This document shows, piece by piece, positions 32,501 to 45,539 of a DNA stretch of 64,000 bases; the first letter of the stretch is position 1, and the number at the start of each line of letters is the position of its first letter. The DNA is taken from positions 1-64,000 of the forward strand of contig NW_025407873.1 of NCBI RefSeq assembly GCF_003324165.1, read 5' to 3'. The notes below the pieces were generated by a model. It searched no databases and had not been told where the DNA came from. It saw only the letters and a list, made by a program, of their open reading frames with translations. Both the position numbers and the translations under genes were made by a program. Source of the DNA: Naegleria lovaniensis (lineage: Eukaryota > Heterolobosea > Eutetramitea > Acrasida > Naegleriidae).

Positions 32501-34532
32501 TCAACAACAGCCAATTTGCATCGTCGTTAAATTATAAGAAAAAAGCTGATTCTAACGCATACATGAAGCTTGTTGAAAAATCAAGCGAGCTTGGGGTAGA
32601 CCAATTTACACGAGCTATATTGAAGGCTATTCAAAATAACCAACAATACCAGCTCATAGACTTGTTGAAAACAAAACCTCTTCTCTCAAGCAGTGAAGGA
32701 ACTCGCATCAAATTTGATACAGACAAAATTTTTGAACATGTTCCCGGTTACATCAAGAAGTTACATCCAACCATCCACGAACTTGATCCTAAAGTAGTTC
32801 CTTATATTCGTGCACTAACGGAAAAGTTGTGGTCCCCAAGACTAAAAACTCTTCCCTATGACCTAATCATTACTGTACTTGAAACAGATGAAAAGATATC
32901 ATACGACAACCAAATACAGCTATTGGAATGTGTAATCTGTCATGGAGATGAAAAGGAAAAGAAATCACTACTTTCCAAGAAAATATTCACCGTTGGAGGT
33001 TGTAAACTCTCAGCTGCAGAATTATGTTGGAAGTTAGATCCTTCAATCAAGTTTCCACCCAATATTGAGACTCGATTACTTGATCCTCTTTTTTCAAAAT
33101 CGTTACATATCAAGCAGTTCCTTGCTCCACACACAAAAGAACAGAATTTGAAACCAGAATTACAACAGCTGCTGCAATCTCTAATTGATAAGGTGAACGA
33201 GGCAACAGAAAATGGTCTTAGTGAAAATGAGATAAAGCACATCAATTATTTATTTTCCTTAATAGAAACAAAAGCAATTTCTGGAGTAATGGTAAATCCA
33301 CCCAAATGGGTTGTATGGGACCTTCCTGTGGAATTATCTTCAATATCCTTCTTTTCTCAATATTACTTTTCCCACAAGTTCAACAAATACAAACAGAGAG
33401 CACACCAATTACTTCAAAACGTACTTTGCAAGCATTTGGACTCGAACATAATTCTTCAGTACCTGTTCAGTGAAGAAGTTACAGATAAGCAATTTACTGT
33501 AATTTGTCATTACATTTCCAAACACAATATAACGTTTGGAAACGCATTCACGACTCAAGCCTTGCTTGTATGCAACAACCAAAAGCAGAAGGCACAAAAT
33601 TTATGGCTTGCACAATCAGAGGAAATTAGTTCCAATTTTCCACAACTCACAACAAGAGTCATAACCAAACATTATTCTGACGACATAGTTGTTCAGTTTT
33701 GTAAAAACGTTGGTGTGAAAGAGAGAATTCCGTTCACGGTCATAGCAGACGAGATTGAGAAATTGGAACAAAGTACAGAACCCAATACTATCATAGATCA
33801 ACAGATTTCTGTATTGTATGGAGAGTTGAGTATTCACAGAACGAGATTCAGCAATTGAAAACGCGAAAGATATTTAGAGATGAGAATAGAAATCATCATA
33901 CATGGTCAGAAATCATGTGTTTGCTTGACGATGACGAGCTATTTTCTGAATTTAAAGAGAAAGTATTTTTCCTCTGTATTCCCTTTGTGCTGTCAGCAAA
34001 AATTGTTCATTTCTGTTCCACCTTTAACATTAGACCAATTAGCAAGGCCGTGAAACTTGAACTTGTTTCTTTTGAAAAAGACACGACCATATCCTCTCTA
34101 GTAATTGAAAGAATTCAGTTAGTGTTGAAGTATCTAAAAATGTATTGCAACTACAGAGGATTCGGTTATGCCAATGTTGAGTTCAATATCATTACTACAA
34201 GATCTTTGGTCACAAAAGTTACGCTTAGTCATCCTTCCAACGCAATGGCTTCAAAAGTCGCTGAACGAAATGATTGTGAATTTCATGCAGATATCAGCAG
34301 TAATCAAATTTATGTGAATTCCAATATCGAACAGTTGCCGAAGGTCATGCGCTCACATGACTTTGCTTCTTCAATTTTGCAACTGATCAAAGTAACTCCT
34401 GAAAATTTACACGAGCTTAAATTAATGCTGGATTGTCTGGCCAATCTCAACAACGAGGAAGAAATGTTTCAGTATTTTAGCTCTAAAAGATTCATCACAA
34501 ACTATGACCGAATTTCTTCCAAATCAAAATAA
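29511..34532 (+). CDS. Sacsin/NOV-type HSP90-like ATPase protein, about 1,650 aa
   Basis: Starts at ATG 29511. One 55-bp intron (31366-31420, GTAAGC...GACAG) joins KPKG to LFERF in frame. The N-terminal 280 residues are helical. A Bergerat ATPase module lies at about nt 30390-31150: FILEFIQNADDSVY (Mg/ATP Asn), NERGFTYDNLYSLAGIASS and SIGEKGIGFKTIFSV. This is the version in sacsin and plant NO VEIN proteins, linked to chaperone-like or scaffold roles. The remaining 1,000 residues have no clear domain. Near nt 33830 the frame moves by one base (GELS to YSQNEIQQLKTRK) and runs on to 34532. Only an implausible 29-bp intron would fit, so an indel is likelier. It could be one gene with a sequence error or a recently broken one. 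Confidence 0.75.
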
Positions 34533-34594
34533 TTATGATTGTGACATGATGCTGGACTGAACAAATCAATTAAATCGAAATTTAAAGTATCGAG

Positions 34595-35970
34595 TTAATT
34601 ATGAGCTTCATACACATTGCATGTACATTGATTAGGATTTTGACACAAACCAAATCCACTGCAAACCGAAGAATTAGTAGCCTCAATTCCAAAACATTGA
34701 GGAATGTCACAATATTGGCCAATCCAATTAATGTCACAAACACATGTATCTAAATTGATGCATGAACCATGTCCAGTACACACCGATGTATTGGTTGAAA
34801 CAATTCCATTGCAGGATGGATGTTCACATTTCGAACCCCTGAATCCTGTAGTACATGAGCAAGTGTCAACATTTTCACAAATTCCATTTCCAGAACAAAC
34901 GTGTGAAACATTGTTGGAAGTAATGCCAAAACATGTGACCAACACGCATTGAGTTCCAACATGTCCATTCACATTACAAGTACAGATTTTGACACAAACC
35001 AAATCCACTACAAACAATTTGTAGCATCAATTCCAAAACATTTTGGAATTTCACAACATTGACCTGTCCAATTTGAATTACAAAAACATACATCTAGACC
35101 TTCACATGAATTATGTCCATTACAAGCAGAGGAGTTGGTTGCCATAATTCCATTATATGAAGGAGCTTCACATTGAGAGCCACTGAATCCAGCTGAACAA
35201 GAACAAGTGTCAACATTTTCACAAACGCCATTTCCAGAACATACTTGTGCAGTATCGTTCGAAGAAACTCCAAAACACAACGGGAATGCACAACTTGGGC
35301 CAGTATGATTCGTATCGCAAACACATTGATCAGGCGCCACACAATTTCCAGAACACACCGAGGCATTATTTGCAGCAATTCCAAAACATGGAGGATGACA
35401 TATTTCAGCACTTGTATTACAGGTATAACCATTGTCGCAATAATCTAACGCAAGATTTCGAATTCTATTTAATCCATTCTCAACAAAATAGATCATCTTT
35501 CCATCCGCACTTACCACCAACTGTGTGGGAGTAGAAAGACTGGCATTGATGCCAATTGGTAAGCATCTCCAGAAAATCCAGAGAAGCTACGAACGGTGAC
35601 TCCAGCGAAATGTAGTGAATTAATTCTGAGATCTGCAACGAGTAAATGGTTATCATTACTCGTGACACAAAGACCCATTGGAAAATTCAATTGCGAAGTC
35701 AATGAACGAACACGATACGCATTTGCTTCTGTGAAAAAAACATCCCCTTCAGCATTCGTGGCATTGCATAGGGAGAAAATAATTGAGCACTCAATGCATG
35801 CATGTTGTTGGCGTCGTCTGAAGGATTCGAACCTCCGCCTGCGAGAGTGGACAGAGAATAACGAGGAGGTAAAAGTTGAGCCTGAACCATGTGTGTTTGG
35901 ATAGGAAGAGAACCACTCCATAACATCAAGAACAGGGTGGACACGCATAGAGAGAGCGAGTGAAATCAAA
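34595..35970 (-). pseudogene. NHL / EGF-repeat protein, broken
   Basis: Minus-strand order: a possible signal segment (LFLMLWSGSLPIQTHMVQA), NHL-like units (YSLSTLAGGGSNPSDDANN; EGDVFFTEANAYRVRS; LNFPMGLCVTSNDNHLLVAD; LVVSADGKMIYFVENGLNRI), then about seven tenascin/teneurin-type EGF repeats of about 40 residues. The EGF units share CFGIxATNxSVCSGxGxC and CxCxxxWxGxxCxxPxC. The parts lie in at least three frames with short losses between, and no splice sites explain the breaks. In the family these are secreted or membrane proteins for contact or signalling. At about 35830 the 5' end nears the divergent N-rich gene. Called pseudogene with moderate confidence because assembly error is possible. 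Confidence 0.65.
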
Positions 35971-36180
35971 GGAATGAAACATCGATTAAGGCTATGAACT
36001 TAAATTTGGAGCGTTCCTGTCAAATGCCAAAAAGGGCTTTCAAAAAAAATACTCAAGTCCTTGGAACTCAGTTCGACGTTACGACTCCACTCTCACACCA
36101 AACTTTGGATTCAGTGAGTAACTTGATCAAACTTTCCAACAGAAAAATTCCATCATCAACTCCTTCTCAACGTCACACGG

Positions 36181-37890
36181 ATGCCATCCGATCCATCATC
36201 ATCATCATCGACCACGACAACAACAGCATCACCCATTCCATGTCCTCTTCCACCTCCCATCGAGCAATGCAAATATAGTTTTGAAATGGATCATGCCATG
36301 TTCGGAACGAGTCGAGATCAATGGACAAGTCCTTCTCCGTATCGTTCGTTTTATGATGATCCATTATCATCACCATCATCGTTATTAGGAACTGGTCAAA
36401 AGGGAGAAGGACACTCCTCATCATCCTCATCAGTATCGACCACACCATCTGTTGAGTCATCATGGAACCAAAACAATCAAGGCTCGATGAATCAATTTCC
36501 AAATATGGGTAATAACGGGATGATGATGAATAGTGGACAGAATTCTTCAACTATCATGAATACCAACAACAACAACAACAATACTAATGGAAATATTGCT
36601 TCCAATAATACCACAAATTACAATACAAAATCCAATGATGATGATGATGTCAACCTATAACAACATGAATTCATCATCATCCACTCTACCAACCACCAAT
36701 TCCCTAAACTCCTTTTCCGATAATAATAGTAATAATTACAATAATGGTTCCATATTTTCAGCAAATAATCATTTAATGAATATCGGCAACACGATGAATC
36801 AAATGATGATGATGCAAAATAATTATGCTATCGGAATGCCATCTTCCATGTTCAACAACTCATTTTATACACCCAATAATAATAATTTAAATAATTTAAA
36901 TACTTTTAATAGTTTTTACAATTTAAATAATGGAACATCCAATTTTGGAAATTTCAATCCTTTACTTGCTTCACAACCACCACCACTCTCTACCAACAAC
37001 ACTCGCACATCATTTTCCAACATGCCATCTTTAAAACCCATTCCCTATGAAAATGGTTCCATTATTGATCCAGAAATGGAAGATGAAATTTTCGAGTTAC
37101 CTTCGCAATGGAGCGGTGTGTTACAACATTATTCAAGTGCTGCCGAATGGATTGTTTCCGAAGAATTTAATCATTCCATGATGGAAGAAGAGAATTTGGA
37201 AATGATTTTGAAAATTATGAAATGGTATGATGAAAGTCAATTGAAATTGAGAAATGGAGAGAGAGCTCAATGGGCTGTGAAAACATTGGATGCTTCTAGT
37301 GAGTATAGTACACAATGGGGAGCTGTCAATATTGCTGGTCCATCACGGGTGTATCCTAAATATGGTAAGTTATTTTGTGAAATTCATATTTGAGAGTTGA
37401 AAATTAATATTTCATTCATGTAATATTTGAAAAATTATACATGTTGTGAACGAATCGAATTCCAATAGGTGATTTTTCAGATGCATGGGCTCCTCGTTTA
37501 CAACAAAATTCAAAAGAATTCTTTATTGTAGAATTTTCTGATTATTACAAAATTACGGGAATTCAAATTTATGAAACTTTCAATCCAGGTGCCGTCACAA
37601 AAATTACTTGTCTTCCAAGAGGTAAAGATCGATACACTTCACGAAAACCTCAACTCGATGGATCGATTATTGGTACAACCACATTTGAAGCAAGGCCTGA
37701 AGATTGGATTGTTCTCTATGAAGGACCGACACAACAACACAGTATTGGACAGCATTCGAGAATTTTCTCTCCCTCCTTGACAAACACTGGAGTAGAATCC
37801 AAGGTTATTTATGTGGAAATGGATACCACCAACTCTGCAAGCTGGAGTGAAGTGGATGCTGTGAAATTAATTGGAATGCCTGTGTTGTAA
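36181..37890 (+). CDS. Asn-rich protein with FBXL4-type discoidin domain
   Basis: The first half is Ser/Thr- then Asn/Met-rich and disordered. The frame changes once in the (GAT)n run at about 36637-36652 with no evident intron; the second frame begins at MMMMMSTYNNMN. A later intron is clear: 37365-37468 (GTAAGT...CCAATAG), joining KYG to DFSDAWAP. The C-terminal 150 residues match the galactose-binding-like domain found at the N-terminus of FBXL4 and its relatives: AWAPRLQQ, FFIVEFSDYYKITGIQIYET, FNPGAVTKI, DWIVLYEGP, RIFSPSL and SWSEVDAVKLIG. No F-box is seen, so the domain stands alone here. Role unknown; protein binding is likely. Confidence 0.65.
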
Positions 37891-38130
37891 TAATTTTCAT
37901 GACTCTAACGTTTCTAACGGAAGTTCAGAATGTCACTTTTGGATTTCCAAAAGGTTCTTCATACAAAAGAACGAAATCAAGAAGAAGATTTATTGAGAAC
38001 AAGTAGTTGATGACATTGCAATAAACGAGATGAATTTCAAACGCTACAACAAGCATGAAAACCACAGAGAATGTTCAGCTGCAAGAATGTGTATGTAATA
38101 AATTAATTGTTATTGCTGTTCGTTATTTGT

Positions 38131-39063
38131 TTAGTTTCTCTTATTCTTTTCATCTAATTCAATCTTGGCAACAATTCTGAATCGATCAAAATAGGTTAAT
38201 TTAACATCTGTAAACCCATGTCCTAGCATGGTCAAATAGAGCCACAGAGTGCTTTTTGCGTTAGCTGCGATTGCAGTTAATATATGCCAATACGCGTGTA
38301 GGTGCAAAAAGTAAACATAGGGACAACAAGCAAACTCAATAGCCCACAAAATAAATGCTACCAAGAAAAAGCTGAAATAAATGAAATAAATTCTTCTAAT
38401 CTTGGAAACCAATCCTTCAACCTCAGCATGTTGAGATTGAGGCAAATATTCACAAAGCCAATCAGCCAAATTATTTCCTCTATAAATTTGAATAGCCTCA
38501 AAGGCAGTGGATAAATTTAAAAGGGCAGCAAAAACAAACACAAATACTGAATAGCTTTTTGGAAACCAAATCGTTGCCAACGAGTGACCAATGGTAAAGG
38601 TGACCAAAACAAAAACTACAATATTGTGATACCATTTCCTGTCACTATTCTTCTTTTCCTTAAACAGATAATTGTAAATTCCCTGATTCACACACATAAC
38701 CATTGGTATTTCATCTGTATATTGACCAATTCTGGTAAGAGTGGCATGCAAAAAGGAGCTTCCAAAGCCCAGAAAGATGCAAAACACAGAACCAATGTAA
38801 AATCTCCAAAATGTTCTTCCAGCCTTATTCAACGTTCTTTCAAACTTGTATATAAAATATAAATGAGCAATAGCAATCAATAGGTACACATAGGACGAAA
38901 TGGTATTTACAGGTTCAGCAATAAAGGATGAATACTGAAAATTAGCCTCACAAAAATCAATATTTGAGGAAATGAGAGCCTTTCCCGTTGTTTCATCGAC
39001 GGGATGATATATTGAAGGATAGCCTTCAAAGGTAGAGTACGTTTGGTCTGCGTAAAACGACAT
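38131..39063 (-). CDS. Alkaline ceramidase family hydrolase
   Basis: Single exon, 310 aa, ATG 39063. About seven membrane segments are visible. Family motifs are present: DFCEANFQYSSFIAEPVNTISS near the N-terminus (the conserved D-x-CE-x-N-F and A-E-x-x-N-T-x-S-N-type block), GFGSSFLHATLTRIGQYTDE, and a late HLHAYWHILTAIAA. The first-block residues, the His in FLHAT and the HxxxH pair supply the Zn and Ca sites of this CREST-family amidase. It splits ceramide to sphingosine and fatty acid in ER or Golgi membranes and so sets sphingosine levels. The tail ends KNKRN. Length is normal for the family. Confidence 0.9.
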   Translation of the reverse strand: MSFYADQTYSTFEGYPSIYHPVDETTGKALISSNIDFCEANFQYSSFIAEPVNTISSYVYLLIAIAHLYFIYKFERTLNKAGRTFWRFYIGSVFCIFLGFGSSFLHATLTRIGQYTDEIPMVMCVNQGIYNYLFKEKKNSDRKWYHNIVVFVLVTFTIGHSLATIWFPKSYSVFVFVFAALLNLSTAFEAIQIYRGNNLADWLCEYLPQSQHAEVEGLVSKIRRIYFIYFSFFLVAFILWAIEFACCPYVYFLHLHAYWHILTAIAANAKSTLWLYLTMLGHGFTDVKLTYFDRFRIVAKIELDEKNKRN

Positions 39064-39572
39064 GCTGTTTCTTTAATATACGGAATTTAACCGAGCTCGG
39101 AATAGTTGTTGGTTCGAATAGTCGTTATACTAACTTTCCAATGATGATAATCAATACACAGTTTACAGAAATCAATGGTATTTCCAATGAGGAGGACACT
39201 ATGAGATTCCGAGAGAGAGAATCGAGAGATTCCGAGCTGCCACTAAGCAACAACAAGTGAAGGGTTAGTAATAAACGTTTGAAAATTTTTTTTTTGCGAT
39301 TTCGCTCACCCCATCAATTGTCCTTACTTTGATGCGCATGAACGCTCAAAATGGTGCACGAACCATGAATGGTAGGGTGTTTGATGTGAGCAGCGATCAT
39401 CTATTGGCCTTGATGGGCATCACCAATTAATTATTGACAAGAGAGTAATACCATTTGATGTTGAGTGTGTTGAATAGGATTATGGGAGGCTCAAGTGAAG
39501 GCATGAATGTTTCAATTCAGCAACTTTATTATTCCTCAAACACCATCCGTTATTCACATCATTGAAATATTA
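39064..39572. other. Intergenic region between ceramidase start and cyclase end
   Basis: Both neighbours are on the minus strand, so this holds the ceramidase promoter and the cyclase 3' flank. A near-duplicate pair of GAGATTCCGAG words at about 39202-39236 is the only pattern noted. Confidence 0.4.
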
Positions 39573-42500
39573 TTATTCTTGAATAGGTGCATCCTCAATA
39601 GCAGGTAAATGATGTTTGCTGGCAAGTAAATAGGTTTTCATCAATCCTTTGCCTTTGACTTGGATACCTTCTCGTTCTTCAAACTCAAATCCTAAATCGT
39701 GCACTCTTTCGTAGGTGGATCTAGAAATATGAATTCTGCCTGGTACTCCAGTGCTCTCCATTCTACTAGCGACATTAATGCTGTCACCCCACTACAAATA
39801 AATACATTTACAATTCAATGCATCGTTGTCACAAATAATTGCTGACTTACCAAATCATATGCAAACTTCTTGAAACCGATGACACCTCCTACACAATCTC
39901 CAGTATGAAGTCCAATTCTCACATTAATTTTCTTTTCCCAGCCGTTTTGCTTGTTGAATGTATTCAAAAATGCAAATACATCAATTGAAAATTTAAGCAT
40001 TCGCTCAGCATGATCGGATGATTTGCTTGCGTGAGCGCCCGCTACACAAAAGTAGGCATCGCCTATGGTCTTAATCTTGTCAATATAGTATTTTTCAGTG
40101 AGCTTGTCAAAATTTAGTACGATATCCCCAAGCATGACAATTAAGTCATTAGGAGTCATTGTACTACTCATAGATGTGAATCCAACCCTAGTATATGTAA
40201 ATAATTGAACAATTCCAATAATGTTGAATCAATATCCAAAAAAATATAAATAACGTACATGTCACTGAAGAGTATAGTCAAATCATTAAATTTTTCACAA
40301 ATAGAAGTTTCACCTTGCTTGAGACGAATAGCCACAGGTAAAGGTAAAATATTTAAGAGTAATTCTTCACTCTTCTTCTTTTCTTCACTAATAAGAGCAG
40401 TTTGCTTCTTCTCTGATGTAATGTCCTTGACAAAGCATGCAATGATGGATTTCTTGTTGAAAAAACTAATGGATATCGAAACGGATGCAGAGAAACAAGT
40501 CTTATTCTTTCGAACAGGTGACAGCTCAAATGTTTCAGTGTATGCGTTTTTAGAAGAGGTAATTGAAAAAATGGACTTTTCAATCTTTTGTTGATCTGCT
40601 ATTGAAAAAAGAGAAGTCAGAGGAGCTCCCAATAATTCACTTTGGTGATATCCAAACATATTCTCAGCAGCTTTGTTAAATATTACAATGGAGCCTTCAG
40701 GGTTACAAACAATACAACCATCTGCAGCTGCATTCATAATGGATTTGGTCATGGACATTGGATCTTCAGAAAGATCAGAGGAAACCGAATGATTAGTGAG
40801 ACCCATCATGTTGGTGAATTTTTGGACAGGTTTTGGGTATTTGTTGGGAATGTTGTGAGCCATTACATACTGCTTCAGGTCTTCATTTTGATCAATGGCT
40901 TCACCGCTGATATAATTCAATAATGTTCTCGCATTGTGTTTTTCATCCCAATATTTTGAAAGGGTGGAATAGCTCCATAATAGCAGTAACAAGCATAATG
41001 AAATACTGATAGCAAAAGCAGAAATTGAAAGGCTCAAGCTGGCATTCTTGGCATACGTAACATATTTTGAAATAAACTCAAACGATTTGTTTGCAAAAGA
41101 AATGGATACAAAGTAAATGTTCTTGAAATAAATGGTGATCGCTGTCTGTTGATCGTAATAGTTTGAGTAATAGTCATTATTTAGCTCTATCGCTTGAGAA
41201 ATGAATTCAGAAACAAGTTGATTCATGCCTTGGCATTCATAATAAAGATCAATCTCATGAAAGGATAGTGTTTTGTTCGTAAGAGTGGAATTTGTACTGT
41301 TGCAAGTTCCTGTAAAAAGTACGTCAATTTCAGAAGATAATCCAGAAATTGGTGACTCATATCCAGTGTTCGCACCTCCAACACTAATTTCCCTCCAGGC
41401 TTGATCACAATTTCTTAACTCGTGCATATTATCTTCCTTGACAATATTCCAAGGAATCAACATCAGTTTGCTTTTAACAACCAGCTCATTGAGCCTGAAA
41501 TTAACTCTCATTGATGTTCTAACTACGGTGTTCAACAAGCTTACTGTTTGCATTGTTGATGTTGAGGTTGAAACATTTCTATCGAACTCAATGATTATTA
41601 ATATGCTTGAAATTACTATTATGACAATGATCGACAACGAGACTAGCATGTAAATCAAATATGGAGTGAATATAGATGAAGTTTCTTTGTAACTATGATG
41701 AGTAGTTTTGAATTCTAAGCTATGAAACACACGACCGCTTTCCTCCTTTGGAATGCTAATAAATATATACTTGAGAATTCTTTCAATTTGTAACAAGTGA
41801 TTTCTTGCCACCACAATAAAAATAATAGAGAATGCCAAGTAAACTCCCAATACAACTCCACAAACGCTGTAGAATGCTATACTGCCTTGATAGATCTCAG
41901 ATTTGGAGCTTTGAATGAATGATGTACAAAAATTGTCACAGGCCGTGGTCATTTCTCTACGGTTGAGGTAGCTGCCAAGCACATTAATACCGGTTAACAT
42001 CATACCAAGTTTAACAATGCAATACTTACAATACCAAGAAAGGAAAGTTGGATCGTGTAAGGTTAAATGCCTCCAAATCATCGATCAATGTTAAAATTTG
42101 TGATCCCTGGATGAGCATTAAGTCCACGAACTGGCTTATTGAGGAATTTCCAGCCTCGAAAATCGGGTCTGCAAATTCATTATTCTGCTTAATTGGAATA
42201 TAGTATGGCCATTTGACGTCTGTGAAAGTAGTAACCACTTCCGGAATAAACTCACCGGATGTTGAAGCAAGTTTCACGCTATTAACTTTTTCCAACAGTA
42301 ATTTGAGTTGGGACGTAGCTTTAGAGACTACAAAAGGAATTTCCGCTTTCTTTTCCGGTGTGTTTGAATATCTGTACTTGGATTGAACAGAGCGAATTTG
42401 TGCAATAATTAAATGAGGAATTCCACTGAGCGAGCAGACCTTTTCCTCTAACGCAACGCGTGCTGAAACCTGATTCAACTTAATGCTGGAAGTTGCGAAC

Positions 42501-44830
42501 AAAATGGGTACAACAACTATAGAGAGCAGACAAAAGGCAGCAAACCATATCTTGATCATAGTGTTCTCTTCAGTAGTATTAATGCTTAATCGTAACACAT
42601 TTTCTTTCTTATCTAAGTCTCCACCATTGCTCACTGACTCCCAATTATCTTCGTCTTCAATCCGTCCCATTTCTTCCTCGGTAGTCTTGTCAACCTGTGA
42701 TATCTTTTTTGGTTGTGGGTATGCATTAAGTGAAGAAGTTGGATGAACTCTAGTACTCTTGTTAAATTTGTAGGGTAGTGAATGCTTTTTTGTCACATTT
42801 GTTGCAATCTTTTTTGGGTCGTCATCATCTGCTGCATTGGCTTCTTCTAACAGTTCGTTTGCGGCTTCAAACTCCCACTTAAATGACTCTAAAAACATGG
42901 CATAAGACCTTAATAAAATTTTGTCGTTCGAGTTCTTAGAATATAACGTTCTGTAGCCACTATCACAATCTGATAACAATTTGGTAGCTGATCTGTTGAT
43001 ATTCAATAGCTTTGTGAGCGATGGTTTCTCACTTAAAAGTTCTTTGAAGAACTCTTTATGAAAGTATGAAATCGCCTGTTGTTTCCTCTGAATACGTTGC
43101 AAAGCTTGTCTCAGCTCAACACTAATATTGGATATCTTTTCCGTATTGATTTCTAACTCCTTACTTCTAAGTAAAATCATATACTTCTGCGTTTGAGATG
43201 GATTATTTTTCTTTGCATTTATCAACATATTCATTGCATGAGTATTTGAAGTAAAAACATCCTCATGAGATGAATAAAACGTCGCTATTACTGCACCGAC
43301 TAACAAGAAATCCACATTGGAGCATGATTTGTTGCTGCAGTGCTTTAAAAACTGTAATGAAACGTCAAGTGCTGAGGGAGATTCTGAAAAAGCGCTTTCT
43401 ATGGAGAGTCGTAAATAGAGCACCAATTGGTTCATTGATTTTCGACCTTCGAACGAGGAGTAGATTTGATGAGCACCAGACTTGTCTGGAAATTCTGTCA
43501 TCGTATTGCTGATATATTTTTTGACTGAAGATACTAAAAGTCTAACATAAATTGAAAGTGACACAGTACCGACCAAAAATCCCAGTACTTGCAGAGTGAC
43601 AGTAATTCCAAACATGAGTCCACCTATGGTCTCCAATTGTGTTATAACAATTGGCTTAATAGCTCCTGCTACTAAAGGCCCAATACTTCCCAGTGTTTTT
43701 GCAAGGAGGCAACCAAACACTACTCCATTCTCCCAAATCTTAAAGTAAGGACATTTTCGTAAAAAGTAAATGGACACCAAACCACTCAAAATAAATTTAA
43801 CGACGGATGAAGCAATAACGTTATTGGTGTTCAGTATCACAGTGAAAACGACAGAGAGTTGATTCAACAACGTAATGGCGATCACAATGTCTGGTCTATC
43901 AATGGTAAATGATGCAAATCTTGTTGCTGTTGGTGGAATTGTCTCGCATGTAACAATCGTTCCAATGATACCTATAACGATGTTAAGCAATACTCCAATG
44001 CTTCCAATAGCCATAAATACAATATTCAAAGTTGAATTGGTAACAATTGATGGGAAATATTCGTTACGAGACGACATAAAGGAAGAAGACATGGGTATAC
44101 AGTGAAGCCAAATCATCCAATATGACAAGGGTAACATGAAAATAGTGAAAGGAAGCACAAGTTTCTTGACCTTTTCACTGAATCTGTGACCTCTTGAGTG
44201 AAGCATGTAGTACACATAATACATGAATAGAGTCAACGCCTCCAGAAACACAAAGGTTGCTGATAAAGCAATCACAACCACATACGAATAGTGTTCAGCT
44301 CCTGCATTGATGGGATAAAACAACACTCGTTGAATCCATCCAGCAATGACGCCCCACAAAGGTGCGCTACCTTTGGAATCGGCGTTGCTAGCAGATAAAG
44401 TTCCCTCTTCATACAAAGTTGATGGTACCGAGCTTAGTACAACCGTGCAAAACAACATGTAGCCATAGATCACAAAATGGAGCAATACACTCTTCATGGA
44501 ATCTTGTCTTGCTTTCTTTGAATTGAGAGAAACGAGAAAATTCATCGTCTTATCCAGAATTTGTTTGGAAACAGAGCCGTTGCTACCTATCGCGTCCGAA
44601 GAAGTGTTACTTAGAGAGCTTGAGCTTGTGGCGACGGATCTATTACCAAAACCATTGGCTCCGCTAAATATACTGTGCGTATAATGGATCATGGACTGAG
44701 CGCCTACAGCCATAGAAGGGTGACCAGTGCTTGCGACATCATCATTGCGAAAGGAAGCTACCTCATCAGATTCATCAACAGTTGAGCTTGAGGGGTTCCT
44801 TATGGATGTACCAGCAGGAGGGTGAGACAT
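39573..44830 (-). CDS. Membrane PAS adenylyl cyclase (class III), 1,689 aa
   Basis: Exons (minus) are 44830-42030, 41971-40259, 40187-39851 and 39791-39573; introns of 58, 71 and 59 bp, all phases kept. The N-terminal half has about eight membrane segments, then a cytoplasmic helical region, a second membrane pair bracketing a probable outer loop with N-x-T/S sites, and a PAS domain (NAAADGCIVCNPEGSIVIFN, MFGYHQSELLG). A linker (EELLLNILPLPVAIRLKQGE) leads to the catalytic domain: FSDMVGFTSMSS and IGDAYF give the two metal Asp, DKIKTIG the adenine-reading Lys, AYDLWGD its Asp partner, and NVASRM the transition-state Asn and Arg. Lys plus Asp predicts ATP, not GTP, as substrate. It probably makes cAMP in response to outer or PAS-sensed signals. 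Confidence 0.92.
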
Positions 44831-45539
44831 TTTAAAGTTGTTGTAATTGACCGTACGGTGATGCGAGTATTATCTCCTGCACTATTTCTTAAACGATTAT
44901 GTGCAAGCGCTACAGCGTTAGGCATAACAAGTCAAGATGGACAGGTTGATTTGTTTGATGGCATTGATGTCATGTCATTTGAAAAAAGTTTGCGAACATA
45001 AGATCCTCAAAGACATTGGCTCAAGTTCAGTAGATGCAGGAGTTAGTCTTCTGCCAACTCACAAGACATCTTGTCGCGGAGGACAATTGGAGCAGGCTTT
45101 TGTAGTTGGGTATATCGCAATGGTTGGGAAAATCTTTAACCATTTGTAGCCAATCTCTGCCAGAGTTGTTGATCCTGAAATATTTCTAATAAAGTAATTT
45201 CACCCAAGAAATTTGTGGAACTATTAATGATAATTATGGACCCCATCGTCGTGCATCACCGTAGTCATAATAATATTGAATACATTTCATTATTCTTGCG
45301 TTCCGAACATGAATCGTTGTGTTTTGATGAAGGCATTTTTAATTTTAACAATTAAATAAAAAAACTGACGTGGTGAACGAACACCCTGATGACATAATAG
45401 TTTTCAGGCTTGAGAAACATAATCTGCAACTTGGTATGGAATATCCACTATCCTGATCTCAAGCATCCAACAGCTCCTTATTGACCTGAAAGTTTCTAAC
45501 TAACATCCTTCAAATGTAAAAACGTTATGGGATATCATT
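44831..45539. other. Intergenic region, nothing recognised
   Basis: This is the 5' flank of the cyclase gene and the region before gene scraps on the plus strand. No RNA, repeat or coding signal is convincing. Confidence 0.4.

Noticed and set aside
33811-33839. A 29-bp intron in the sacsin-like gene
   Set aside because: It restores phase but is far shorter than any other intron here (50 bp or more) and lacks a good donor.
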